Positions 24,612 through 33,348 of a stretch of 64,000 bases of DNA are shown one piece after another. Under the pieces are notes generated by a model, which saw nothing but the letters and a program-made list of their open reading frames with translations, ran no database searches and was not told where the DNA came from. Position 1 is the stretch's first letter. Every line of letters begins with the position of its first letter. Made by a program: the position numbers and the translations under genes. Source of the DNA: Vibrio cortegadensis (GTDB lineage Bacteria; Pseudomonadota; Gammaproteobacteria; Enterobacterales; Vibrionaceae). The stretch is from positions 186,001 to 250,000 of the forward strand of contig NZ_AP025472.1 of assembly GCF_024347395.1 (NCBI RefSeq), written 5' to 3'.

Positions 24612-25368
24612 ATCTAGAATAATTCCTGTATTACTTATCCGAGACAAGGGGCTAGTGAAAACAACAAAATTTAGTGATGACAAATATGTTGGAGACCCAC
24701 TTAATGCTGTTAGAATTTTCAACGAAAAAGAAGTGGATGAGTTAACAGTATTTGATATCGATGCAACAGTAAACGGTACAGCCCCAGATTTGAAAGTGAT
24801 TGAGCATTTAGCCGCTGAATGTAGAATGCCACTTTGTTATGGTGGTGGTATCAAGACACTTGAGCAGGCACAGTCTATTTTATCTCTAGGTGTAGAAAAG
24901 GTAGCACTTAGTTCTGCTGCAATTGAAACCCCTCAATTAATTTCTGATATTGCTTCTCAAGTAGGTAATCAAAGTGTCGTGGTTGTTTTGGATGTTAAAA
25001 AGAAATTATTTGGTGGTTATAAAGCTTACACACATAATGGAACTAAGCCAGTTAAAAAGGACTTATTTGAGTTACTAAGAGAGTTTCAAGCTTTGGGGGC
25101 TGGCGAGATCATTGTCAATAACATTGATTTAGATGGCACACAAAAAGGCTATGACCATCAACTAATATGTAATTTAAAATCTGCATTAAATATTCCTTTT
25201 ACGATTTGTGGTGGTGCGAGTTCTTATGATGATATTGGTAAGGTAGTGCGAGGTCACACTCCAATTGGCTTAGCGGCGGGAAGCCTTTTTGTATTTAAGG
25301 GTAAGTATCGAGCAGTGTTGATTAGCTACCCAAATAAAGCTGAAAAAGAATTAATATATAAAATGTGA
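24604..25368 (+). CDS. hisF: HisF-like ammonia-channel subunit, lacking catalytic Asp11
   Basis: 254 residues; overlaps hisH by 8 bp. TIM-barrel partner that would accept ammonia from HisH and pass it on. Seen: start SRIIPVLLIRDKGLVKTTKF, where the family's catalytic Asp11 (CLDV in true HisF) is Leu11, while Asp130 (VVLDVKK) is kept. Phosphate-binding loops (CYGGGIKTLEQA, FTICGGASSYDDI, LAAGSLF) are still recognisable. The Asp11 loss predicts no imidazole-glycerol-phosphate synthesis and supports a role in nitrogen delivery to the sugar amidotransferase. Confidence 0.9.
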   Translation: MLKSRIIPVLLIRDKGLVKTTKFSDDKYVGDPLNAVRIFNEKEVDELTVFDIDATVNGTAPDLKVIEHLAAECRMPLCYGGGIKTLEQAQSILSLGVEKVALSSAAIETPQLISDIASQVGNQSVVVVLDVKKKLFGGYKAYTHNGTKPVKKDLFELLREFQALGAGEIIVNNIDLDGTQKGYDHQLICNLKSALNIPFTICGGASSYDDIGKVVRGHTPIGLAAGSLFVFKGKYRAVLISYPNKAEKELIYKM

Positions 25369-25375
25369 GTAAGAT

Positions 25376-27496
25376 ATGAGACAAGTACTACAAAATATAA
25401 GTAATGGAGAAACTAGCCTAGTAGAAGTGCCGTGTCCAAAAATTAATAACGGCAGTCTGTTAATTAATTCGAAAAAAACCCTAGTTTCGGCTGGTACGGA
25501 ACGGATGCTAATAGACTTTGGTAAAGCAAATTTTATTGATAAAGCACGTCAACAGCCTGATAAAGTAAAAATGGTGTTAGGTAAGATCAAAACAGATGGT
25601 TTGATGCCAACGGTTGACGCTGTGCGCTCTAAACTAGATCAGCCTCTTCCGCTCGGTTATTGCAATGTAGGTACAGTTCTTGATGGTAGCGGTACAAGTT
25701 TTGACGTTGGTACTCGCGTAGTTTCGAATGGTAACCACGCGGAAGTAGTTCGCGTCCCTAAAAACTTGTGTGCAAAGATCCCAGACAATGTTGATGATGA
25801 ATCAGCAGTGTTTACGGTTTTAGGTGCTATTGGCCTTCAAGGCGTTCGCCTTATTAACCCGACACTTGGTGAATGTGTGGTTGTCACTGGACTTGGTCTT
25901 ATCGGTCTTATTACAGTGCAATTATTACGTGCTAACGGCTGTCGCGTACTAGGTATTGATTTTGATTCATCTAAATGTGAACTAGCCCGCAAACTTGGTG
26001 CAGAGACAGTAGATTTGTCTAAAGGCGAAGATGCAATTAAAGCGGCTGAAGCATTTTCCCGTGGTCGTGGTGTTGATGGCGTTATTATTACTGCTTCAAC
26101 TAAAAGTAGCGAACCATTAAGCCAAGCCGCAACAATGTGCCGTCAACGTGGTCGTATTGTCCTTGTTGGTGTTATTGGACAAGAGATTTCTCGCGCCGAT
26201 TTCTTTGCTAAAGAACTTACATTCCAAGTGTCTTGTTCTTATGGACCAGGTCGTTACGATACTGAGTATGAAGACAAAGGTAATGATTATCCTATTGGCT
26301 TTGTCCGTTGGACGGAACAGCGTAACTTTGAAGCTGTTCTAGATATGATGGCTTCAGGTGCGCTAGATGTCAAACCACTAATAACTCACCGATATGCGAT
26401 TGATGATGCTCTTGAAGCCTATAAATGCCTAGATGACAAAGCATCTTTAGGTATTGTTCTAGATTATCCAAACAATGACCCTGCAGTCTTGACCGCTCGT
26501 TCTGTCACTCTAAACTCAGAAATTGCTTCAGCGCCATCTTCCGCGTCTTGCGCATTCGTCGGTGCTGGGAATTATGCATCACGTGTTTTGATGCCCGCTT
26601 TTAAAAATGCAGGAGCTGGATTAAATACAGTGGTGACTAGTGCTGGTATGAGTGCTGTTCATCATGGGAAAAAGCAAGGTTTTGCTAAAGCGTCAACAGA
26701 TTATTCGGATGTGTTAGTTGATAAAGCTATCGATACAGTTGTTATTGCGACGCAGCATAATTTACATGCTCAACAAACTATTGATGCTATTGCTGCAGAA
26801 AAACATGTATTTGTTGAAAAGCCTTTAGCACTGCTTGAATCCGAAGTTGACCTAATCGAAGGCGCCTTTAATGAAAGCCAAACTAAACCTAAAGTCATGG
26901 TTGGCTATAATCGACGTTTTGCACCACATGTTGTCAAAATGAAAGAGCTCTTGTCTTCTATTAAAGGTCCTAAAACGTTCATCATGACAATGAACGCTGG
27001 AGATATCCCTTGTGATCACTGGACCCAGGATCCTGCAGTAGGTGGTGGACGAATTATCGGTGAAGCATGTCATTATATTGACCTAATGCGTCATTTAGCT
27101 GGGTGTAAAATTACAGGCTTTAATGCTATGTGTATGGGTGATGCGCCTGGCGTTGCTATTCGTGAAGACAAAGCTAGTATCACACTGTCATTTGAAGATG
27201 GTTCAATCGGCACTATTCATTACTTTGCTAATGGTGGTAAAGACTTCCCGAAAGAGCGTATTGAAGTGTTCGCGAATGATGCAGTTCTACAACTCGATAA
27301 TTTTAGAAAATTGGTCGGTTTTGGTTGGAAAGGATTTAGTAAAATGAAATTATCGAGCCAAGACAAAGGGCAAAATGATTGTTCTAAGGCATTTGTTGAT
27401 AGTATCAAACAAGGATCGGCATCACCGATTAGCTTTGATGAAATCATTGAAGTTGCGAGGGTTTCATGTCAAGTGGCAGATCAACTTAGAAAGTAA
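25376..27496 (+). CDS. Two-domain oxidoreductase: MDR (zinc alcohol dehydrogenase-like) fused to Gfo/Idh/MocA
   Basis: 706 residues, two NAD(P)-binding halves in one chain. Seen: N-terminal medium-chain dehydrogenase domain (about 1-365) with GLGLIG at 172-177 and no obvious full set of catalytic or structural zinc ligands; C-terminal Gfo/Idh/MocA domain (about 390-706) with GAGNYA at 396-401, VIATQHNLHAQQ at 457-467 and EKPLAL at 481-486, then GRIIGEACHYIDLMRHLAG with the catalytic-type His. Such bi-domain proteins recur in bacterial polysaccharide loci next to heparinase-like genes; the reaction is not established. A redox-neutral cycle (one half oxidises, the other reduces) is plausible but inferred. 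A terminator follows 19 bp after the stop. Confidence 0.85.
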   Translation: MRQVLQNISNGETSLVEVPCPKINNGSLLINSKKTLVSAGTERMLIDFGKANFIDKARQQPDKVKMVLGKIKTDGLMPTVDAVRSKLDQPLPLGYCNVGTVLDGSGTSFDVGTRVVSNGNHAEVVRVPKNLCAKIPDNVDDESAVFTVLGAIGLQGVRLINPTLGECVVVTGLGLIGLITVQLLRANGCRVLGIDFDSSKCELARKLGAETVDLSKGEDAIKAAEAFSRGRGVDGVIITASTKSSEPLSQAATMCRQRGRIVLVGVIGQEISRADFFAKELTFQVSCSYGPGRYDTEYEDKGNDYPIGFVRWTEQRNFEAVLDMMASGALDVKPLITHRYAIDDALEAYKCLDDKASLGIVLDYPNNDPAVLTARSVTLNSEIASAPSSASCAFVGAGNYASRVLMPAFKNAGAGLNTVVTSAGMSAVHHGKKQGFAKASTDYSDVLVDKAIDTVVIATQHNLHAQQTIDAIAAEKHVFVEKPLALLESEVDLIEGAFNESQTKPKVMVGYNRRFAPHVVKMKELLSSIKGPKTFIMTMNAGDIPCDHWTQDPAVGGGRIIGEACHYIDLMRHLAGCKITGFNAMCMGDAPGVAIREDKASITLSFEDGSIGTIHYFANGGKDFPKERIEVFANDAVLQLDNFRKLVGFGWKGFSKMKLSSQDKGQNDCSKAFVDSIKQGSASPISFDEIIEVARVSCQVADQLRK

Positions 27497-27515
27497 ATCA
27501 CAAGTAAAGGGTAAT

Positions 27516-27537
27516 AAGGGGCTAAGGCCCCTTTTTT
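27516..27537 (+). terminator. Intrinsic terminator inside the polysaccharide operon
   Basis: AAGGGGC (27516-27522) pairs with GCCCCTT (27527-27533) around a TAAG loop, directly followed by TTTT: a canonical Rho-independent signal. It ends 4 bp before the ATG of the heparinase-like gene, leaving no room for a new promoter between them. Confidence 0.85.
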
Positions 27538-27541
27538 GGAT

Positions 27542-29170
27542 ATGAATAAAATCTTAAAGCTTTACCACACTCTCAAGTACTTAAAGCCCATCCAATTCAG
27601 TAACCGTATCTCACGACGGTTCATGAAGGTTAAATTTACAAAACCAGAAGTAACCTTAAACAACGTATCAACAACAGGTTGGCAACCATTTTCGGTATTA
27701 AACTCATGCTATGAAGGCAATGGTCAGTTTAAGTTTTTGAATGTTGTAGATACGGTTAGCGACTGGAATGATGCAACAAAAGCTAAACTTTGGCTTTATA
27801 ATTTGCATTACTTCGATGATTTAAACCAGTCTGAGTGGGAAGACAGAAGTGAAATTCATCATAGTTTGGTTAACACTTGGATAGAACAAAATCCGAAGAT
27901 GATGGGGAATGGGTGGGAGCCTTATACTATTTCACTCAGGTCGGTAAATTGGATTAAATGGTTCTTGTCTGGTAATGAACCAAAAGAAGAATGGCTGGCT
28001 AGCTTATCATTGCAGCTCCAAGCCTTAGAGCAGCAATTAGAATATCACTTACTTGGCAACCACTTATTTGCAAACGCAAAAGCTTTGTTGTTTTCTGGTT
28101 GTTATTTCAAGGGAGAATTAGCTGATAAATGGTTAAAGCGTGGCTTAGGTATTTTAAATGAAGAAATCCCAGAGCAAATTCTTGCTGATGGCGGTAATTT
28201 TGAATTAACGCCTATGTATCACAATACCATTCTTGCCGATATGCTTGATTTGTATCAGTTAAGCCTTGTCTACCCATGTAAGATTCCGAAAACTACCAGT
28301 CAATACTGGCGTGAACTCATTGGAAAAATGTTGTCATGGGCTGAACACATGCAACATCCCGATGGTGACGTATCCTTTTTTAATGACGCAGCTATGGGTA
28401 TTGCTCCTAAACTGGCTGATTTGCAACGATATGCAGAAGTGCTCAATGTTACGGTTCCTGCCGTTAATAAAGCCCAAGTCACGGTACTAAAAGAAAGTGG
28501 TTATGTGGTTGTTAAAGACAAAGTTAACAAGCTAATTATTGACGCCGCAAAAGTCGGGCCTGATTACATTCCCGGCCACGCTCATGCCGATACACTCTCA
28601 TTTGAATTGAGTATTGATGGCCACCGAGTATTGGTAAACAGTGGCACATCGGTTTATGGTCTTGGCGAGGAAAGATTCAGGCAGCGCAGAACCGAAACTC
28701 ATAATACGGTAGTGGTTGATGGTATGGATTCATCTGAAGTCTGGAGTGGATTTCGGGTAGCAAGACGAGCATATCCTAGCAAGCCAGTCATCACAGAGAG
28801 TGACTGCGACATTAGTGTTGAATGTTCTCATGATGGTTACATGCGTTTGCCTGGTAAGGTGACACATACTAGACAGTGGAAACTAACGGAAGGTGACTTA
28901 TTTATTAGTGACAACCTAACGGGTACATATAATCACGCAGAAGCCCATTATCACCTCCATCCTGATGTTAGAGTTGAAGAGGGAAATAAATCTAGCCAAG
29001 TTAGACTCCACTTGCCGAACGGTGCTAAATACACGATTAGCGCTGAAGGTGCTGACATTAAGGTATTTGAGACGACATGGCATCCTGAATTTGGTTTATC
29101 TGTAGCCAATAAAAAGTTGGTATTAAATTTTAAAAAGAATGAAGTGAACTTTGTTCTAAAGCGAGCGTAG
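27542..29170 (+). CDS. Heparinase II/III-family (alginate-lyase-like) protein, no signal peptide
   Basis: 542 residues from ATG 27542; TTG 27536 in the same frame lies in the terminator and is unlikely. Heparinase II/III enzymes are polysaccharide lyases acting on uronic-acid polymers and are usually periplasmic or secreted; this one has no signal peptide. Seen: alpha-barrel N-terminal part (about 85-300) with LYNLHYFDDL, GNHLFANAKAL and TPMYHNTILADML, then the C-terminal beta part with PGHAHADTLSFEL (about 344-356), NSGTSVYG and ETHNTVVVDG, the conserved His/Asn/Tyr-containing motifs. Homologues sit in O-antigen loci after the two-domain oxidoreductase. Role in synthesis, rather than degradation, is inferred from location. 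Confidence 0.85.
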   Translation: MNKILKLYHTLKYLKPIQFSNRISRRFMKVKFTKPEVTLNNVSTTGWQPFSVLNSCYEGNGQFKFLNVVDTVSDWNDATKAKLWLYNLHYFDDLNQSEWEDRSEIHHSLVNTWIEQNPKMMGNGWEPYTISLRSVNWIKWFLSGNEPKEEWLASLSLQLQALEQQLEYHLLGNHLFANAKALLFSGCYFKGELADKWLKRGLGILNEEIPEQILADGGNFELTPMYHNTILADMLDLYQLSLVYPCKIPKTTSQYWRELIGKMLSWAEHMQHPDGDVSFFNDAAMGIAPKLADLQRYAEVLNVTVPAVNKAQVTVLKESGYVVVKDKVNKLIIDAAKVGPDYIPGHAHADTLSFELSIDGHRVLVNSGTSVYGLGEERFRQRRTETHNTVVVDGMDSSEVWSGFRVARRAYPSKPVITESDCDISVECSHDGYMRLPGKVTHTRQWKLTEGDLFISDNLTGTYNHAEAHYHLHPDVRVEEGNKSSQVRLHLPNGAKYTISAEGADIKVFETTWHPEFGLSVANKKLVLNFKKNEVNFVLKRA

Positions 29171-29172
29171 CA

Positions 29173-30390
29173 ATGCATATTCTTTTTCTTACTGATAACT
29201 TTCCGCCAGAAGGCAATGCGCCAGCAACCAGAACTTATGAACATGCTATCCGCTGGGTGAAAGCGGGTCACAAAGTAACGGTGATTACATGCGCACCAAA
29301 CTTTCCTGAAGGTAAGGTATTCGATGGGTTTAAAAACCGCTGGTATCAAACTCATGTTCTTGATGGCATAAATGTTGTTCGTGTAAAAACGTTCATCACT
29401 GCAAATGAAGGTTTTGTAAAACGTATTCTGGATTACATGTCATTCATGGCAACGGGCTTTATCGCAGGGCTGTTTCAGAAAAAACCGGATGTCATCGTAG
29501 CGACTTCACCTCAGTTCTTCTGTGCTTGCGCCGGTTGGGCGTTGTCAGCCGTTCGTAGAAAACCGTTTGTGTTTGAGCTACGCGATATATGGCCTGCGTC
29601 TATTACAGCGGTTGGTGCGATGGAAGACAGTAAAGCAATTCGCCTACTCGAAAAAATAGAGATGTTTCTTTATAGGCGAGCGGACGCAATTGTGTCAGTG
29701 ACTCACGCATTCAAAAAGGAGCTCATCGAGCGTGGAGTTGATGGAAGCAAGGTTGAAGTCGTTCTTAATGGTGTCGATTTATCTAAATATGAACCACAGG
29801 ACAAAGATACTGAGCTTGCAAAACAGTATGGGTTAGAAGGTAAGTTTGTCGCCGGTTACATTGGTACTCACGGCATGGCCCATGGACTCGAGCATTTAGT
29901 ATCTGTAGCAGAGAGGTTGGAACATGATGATATCCGCATTGTTTTTGCTGGGGGCGGAGCAGCTAGACAAAAAGTCGTTGACCTAGTCCAGCAAAAAGGC
30001 CTTGAGAATGTAGTGCTTATTGATCGACAGCCAAAAGAGATGATGCCAAGACTTTGGTCTCTATGTGATGTTTCACTCGTGCCATTAATAAATAGCGATT
30101 TGTTTAGGACAGTTATCCCTTCAAAGATCTTCGAGTGTATGGGGATGGGTATTCCCACAATAATGAGCGTCCCAGAGGGGGAGGCTACCACTATCATCAG
30201 AGAAACTGGTTCGGGATTAGTTGTTGAAAGTGAAAATGTAGAACAGATCGCTAACTCCATATTGAAGTTGAGCCAAGATGATGAGCTTTACCAAATGATA
30301 CAGTCTAAAAGTGTAGAAGCAGCACCAAAATATAGCAGAGAATTGATGGCACAAAGATTATTAGATATTTTTAAAAATTACCAAAATTAA
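29173..30390 (+). CDS. WbuB-like glycosyltransferase family 4
   Basis: 405 residues, 2 bp after the previous gene. Seen: MHILFLTDNFPPEGNAPATRTYEHA at the N-terminus, TSPQFFCACAGWALS, FELRDIWPASITAVGAM, VEVVLNGVDLSKYEP (about 195-209), GYIGTHGMAHGLEHLV (about 227-242) and the C-terminal IPSKIFECMGMGIPTIMSVPEGEATTII signature. This matches the WbuB group, several members of which transfer L-FucNAc(-type) residues in E. coli and P. aeruginosa O-antigens; here the donor may instead be the ManNAcA-derived or amidinated sugar. It is the third transferase of the locus. Confidence 0.87.
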   Translation: MHILFLTDNFPPEGNAPATRTYEHAIRWVKAGHKVTVITCAPNFPEGKVFDGFKNRWYQTHVLDGINVVRVKTFITANEGFVKRILDYMSFMATGFIAGLFQKKPDVIVATSPQFFCACAGWALSAVRRKPFVFELRDIWPASITAVGAMEDSKAIRLLEKIEMFLYRRADAIVSVTHAFKKELIERGVDGSKVEVVLNGVDLSKYEPQDKDTELAKQYGLEGKFVAGYIGTHGMAHGLEHLVSVAERLEHDDIRIVFAGGGAARQKVVDLVQQKGLENVVLIDRQPKEMMPRLWSLCDVSLVPLINSDLFRTVIPSKIFECMGMGIPTIMSVPEGEATTIIRETGSGLVVESENVEQIANSILKLSQDDELYQMIQSKSVEAAPKYSRELMAQRLLDIFKNYQN

Positions 30391-30406
30391 ATACCAGGAT
30401 CATTAT

Positions 30407-31843
30407 ATGTTAATACCAATTATTATGGCTGGAGGTACAGGGAGTCGTCTTTGGCCGCTATCCAGAGAACTTTATCCGAAGCAGTTTTTAACAGTTGCAG
30501 GTGGCAAATCAATGCTGCAACAAACCTTTGCGCGTTTGCAAGGGCTTGATCACCAGCCGCCATTGTTAATTTGTAACGAGGAACACCGTTTTATTGCTGC
30601 AGAGCAGACGCGTTTGGGTGGCTTTGAGCATTCTGGAATTATTTTGGAACCCGTGGGTCGTAATACCGCGCCAGCTATCGCGCTCGCGGCTCTGCAGGCT
30701 TTAGAACAAGTTACAGATTCAGAAGCTGAGCCTATATTGTTGGTGCTTGCTGCTGATCACTTGATTGAAAAACAAGTGGCATTTCAGTTTTCCGTAAATC
30801 AGGCTTTAGCTTATGCAGAAGCTGGCCAGTTAGTCACTTTTGGTATTGTACCGACTGCCGCTGAAACGGGGTATGGTTATATTAAACGAGGGCCTTCACA
30901 GAGCGATACCGCATTTAAAGTCGATAGCTTTGTAGAAAAGCCGGACTTGAACACCGCTCAAGCGTATTTAGATTCGGGTGAATATTACTGGAATAGCGGT
31001 ATGTTTATGTTTAAAGCTTCTCAATATATTGACGAATTGAGATCGAATAATCCAGCTATACTAGAAGCTTGTAAAAAAGCTATGAGTACAACTCAAGTCG
31101 ATTTAGACTTTGTACGTGTAGATAAGGAAGCCTTTGAAGCCTGTCCATCTGATTCTATTGACTATGCTGTTATGGAACCTGTTTGCTCAACTAGTGGTTC
31201 TGGAAATCTTGTTGTTGTACCTATGGACGCCGGTTGGAGTGATGTCGGTTCTTGGTCTGCATTATGGGACATATCTGAAAAAGATTGTGACAATAACGCA
31301 CATAAAGGCGATGTGATCGCAGTTAAATCGACAAATAACTACGTATACTCCGAAAAAAAGCTGATAGCTACTGTAGGAGTAGATAATCTAGTCATCGTTG
31401 AAACTAAAGACGCTATTCTGGTTGCAGACAAATCACAAGTGCAGGATGTTAAAGCGATTGTGCAGCGATTAAAAGACACAGATCGTTCTGAATATAAGAT
31501 CCATCGTGAAGTTTATCGTCCTTGGGGTAAGTATGACTCGATTGATTTTGGTTCGCGTGACCAAGTGAAACGAATCACCGTAAACCCAGGTCAAAAGCTT
31601 TCGATTCAAAAACACTTTCATCGTAGTGAACACTGGATTGTCGTTGCAGGTACAGCAAGTGTAACCAATGGTGATGAAGTGATTTTAGTGACTGAAGACC
31701 AGTCGACTTATATTCCTTTAGGTACGATTCATGCTCTTGAGAACCCAGGTAAGATCCCATTAGAAATGATTGAAGTGCAAACGGGATCATACCTTGGTGA
31801 GGACGATATTGTCCGCTTTGAAGACAGATATGGTCGTATTTAA
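30407..31843 (+). CDS. manC: Mannose-1-phosphate guanylyltransferase / mannose-6-phosphate isomerase
   Basis: 478 residues, type II bifunctional enzyme. Makes GDP-mannose from Man-1-P and GTP, and interconverts Fru-6-P and Man-6-P. Seen: nucleotidyltransferase motif GGTGSRLWPLSRELYPKQFL at residues 9-28, ILEPVGRNTAPAIALAA (about 80), FVEKPD (about 175-180) and YYWNSGMF; C-terminal cupin with GQKLSIQKHFHRSEHWIVVAGTA (about 395-417). Length is standard. Shine-Dalgarno CAGGA. With the next gene it gives GDP-mannose; no gmd or fcl follows, so mannose itself is the simplest product used. Confidence 0.95.
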   Translation: MLIPIIMAGGTGSRLWPLSRELYPKQFLTVAGGKSMLQQTFARLQGLDHQPPLLICNEEHRFIAAEQTRLGGFEHSGIILEPVGRNTAPAIALAALQALEQVTDSEAEPILLVLAADHLIEKQVAFQFSVNQALAYAEAGQLVTFGIVPTAAETGYGYIKRGPSQSDTAFKVDSFVEKPDLNTAQAYLDSGEYYWNSGMFMFKASQYIDELRSNNPAILEACKKAMSTTQVDLDFVRVDKEAFEACPSDSIDYAVMEPVCSTSGSGNLVVVPMDAGWSDVGSWSALWDISEKDCDNNAHKGDVIAVKSTNNYVYSEKKLIATVGVDNLVIVETKDAILVADKSQVQDVKAIVQRLKDTDRSEYKIHREVYRPWGKYDSIDFGSRDQVKRITVNPGQKLSIQKHFHRSEHWIVVAGTASVTNGDEVILVTEDQSTYIPLGTIHALENPGKIPLEMIEVQTGSYLGEDDIVRFEDRYGRI

Positions 31844-31926
31844 GAGGCCGATTAATATCCGCTTTTCTAGGGCGTTTATGATCACTTAAGTTATTCAGTA
31901 TTTCACAATATGTGTAGATTTTTCTT

Positions 31927-33348
31927 ATGTTAATTAGTTCGAAAGTAATTAAAGAGTCAGGTGTTCAATTTGGCACCAGTGGTGCGCGTGGTTTGGTAGA
32001 GCTGTTTACTGCTGATACTTGTGCCGCTTTTACTCATGCATTTATGCAGTGTATGCAAGGGCAGTTTCAATTTAAAACCGTTGCGCTTGCCATTGATAAC
32101 CGTCCGAGCAGTCCTGCGATGGCACAAGCTTGTATCAAAGCTTTAGAGCTGTTAGGCCTTGATGCCGTTTATTATGGCGTGGTACCAACACCAGCGCTGG
32201 CCTATGTGGCAATGCAAGACAAAATTCCATGCATTATGATTACTGGTAGTCATATTCCTTTTGATCGTAATGGTCTTAAGTTCTACCGACCTGATGGTGA
32301 AATTACTAAAGCTGATGAGCAAGCGATTTTAAATGCTGATGCGGCATTTACTGCAATCAGTGATTTGCCTGAACTGATCGTTAACCAACGTGCTGCAACG
32401 GACTATATTGCTCGTTACAATGAGTTATTCGATAGTTCGTTACTTAGCGGCAAGCGTATTGGTATTTATGAGCATTCAAGTGCTGGCCGTGATTTATATG
32501 CAACGTTATTTACCAGTCTTGGCGCTGAAGTTATTTCATTGGAGCGTAGTAATGAATTTGTTCCTATTGATACCGAGGCGGTAGCCGATGCCGATAAATT
32601 AAAAGCACAGAACTGGTCTAAGCAGTACCAGTTAGATGCGATTTTCTCGACTGATGGCGATGGTGACCGCCCGCTAGTGGCCGACGAGAAAGGTGAGTGG
32701 CTACGTGGTGACATTCTGGGCTTGTTATGTTCAAGGGCAATGAACATTGAAGCACTTGCAATCCCCGTTAGTTGCAATACCGTGGTTGAAAGCTTAGATG
32801 TGTTTAAACATGTTGAACGTACAAAGATTGGTTCGCCTTATGTTATTGCCGAATTTGCGACACTGGCGAAGACGTACGCTTCTATTGCGGGCTTTGAGGC
32901 TAATGGTGGCTATTTGCTGGGTAGTGATACTCAAATAAATGGAAAAACGCTGAAAGCACTGCCAACTCGCGATGCCGTTTTACCCGCTCTAATGCTGCTT
33001 GCTGCTGCAGGAAAAAATGGTATTTCTTCACTGGTTAATGCCTTACCTCAAAGAGTGACTGACAGTGACCGTATTCAAAACTTTGCAACTGAAAAAAGCC
33101 TGCGAATTTTAGCTGATGGTCAGGCTAACCCTGAACTATTATTGGCTAAGCTAGGTTTTGAAACAGTAGCGATTCAAAATGTTGATGTTACTGATGGATT
33201 ACGGTTAACGCTTGAGAATGATGATGTAATTCATCTTCGTCCTTCTGGGAATGCTCCAGAGTTGCGTTGTTATGCTGAAGCAGAGGTAGCCAGTCAAGCG
33301 AAGCAAATAGTCGAGCGAGTTTTAAGCAATATTCAAACGCTCCAATAG
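31927..33348 (+). CDS. manB: Phosphomannomutase / phosphohexomutase
   Basis: 473 residues of the alpha-D-phosphohexomutase family; converts Man-6-P to Man-1-P for ManC (inferred from adjacency; phosphoglucomutase activity is possible). Seen: FGTSGARGLV (15-24), phosphoserine loop TGSHIPFDRNGLKF with Ser108 (the usual form is TASHNP), metal site STDGDGDRPLVAD, sugar loop GFEANGGYLL, and phosphate-binding RPSGNAPELRCYAEA at the C-terminus. All four functional loops are present, with slightly unusual active-site and sugar loops. Last gene of the operon, 83 bp after manC. Confidence 0.88.
   Translation: MLISSKVIKESGVQFGTSGARGLVELFTADTCAAFTHAFMQCMQGQFQFKTVALAIDNRPSSPAMAQACIKALELLGLDAVYYGVVPTPALAYVAMQDKIPCIMITGSHIPFDRNGLKFYRPDGEITKADEQAILNADAAFTAISDLPELIVNQRAATDYIARYNELFDSSLLSGKRIGIYEHSSAGRDLYATLFTSLGAEVISLERSNEFVPIDTEAVADADKLKAQNWSKQYQLDAIFSTDGDGDRPLVADEKGEWLRGDILGLLCSRAMNIEALAIPVSCNTVVESLDVFKHVERTKIGSPYVIAEFATLAKTYASIAGFEANGGYLLGSDTQINGKTLKALPTRDAVLPALMLLAAAGKNGISSLVNALPQRVTDSDRIQNFATEKSLRILADGQANPELLLAKLGFETVAIQNVDVTDGLRLTLENDDVIHLRPSGNAPELRCYAEAEVASQAKQIVERVLSNIQTLQ

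Noticed and set aside
24003..25368. hisH and hisF as part of a histidine operon
   Set aside because: No other his genes adjoin, they overlap a WbpG-type amidotransferase gene, and the HisF lacks Asp11.
30407..33348. A GDP-fucose or perosamine pathway
   Set aside because: Only manC and manB are present; no gmd, fcl or per homologue in the window, so only GDP-mannose is supported.
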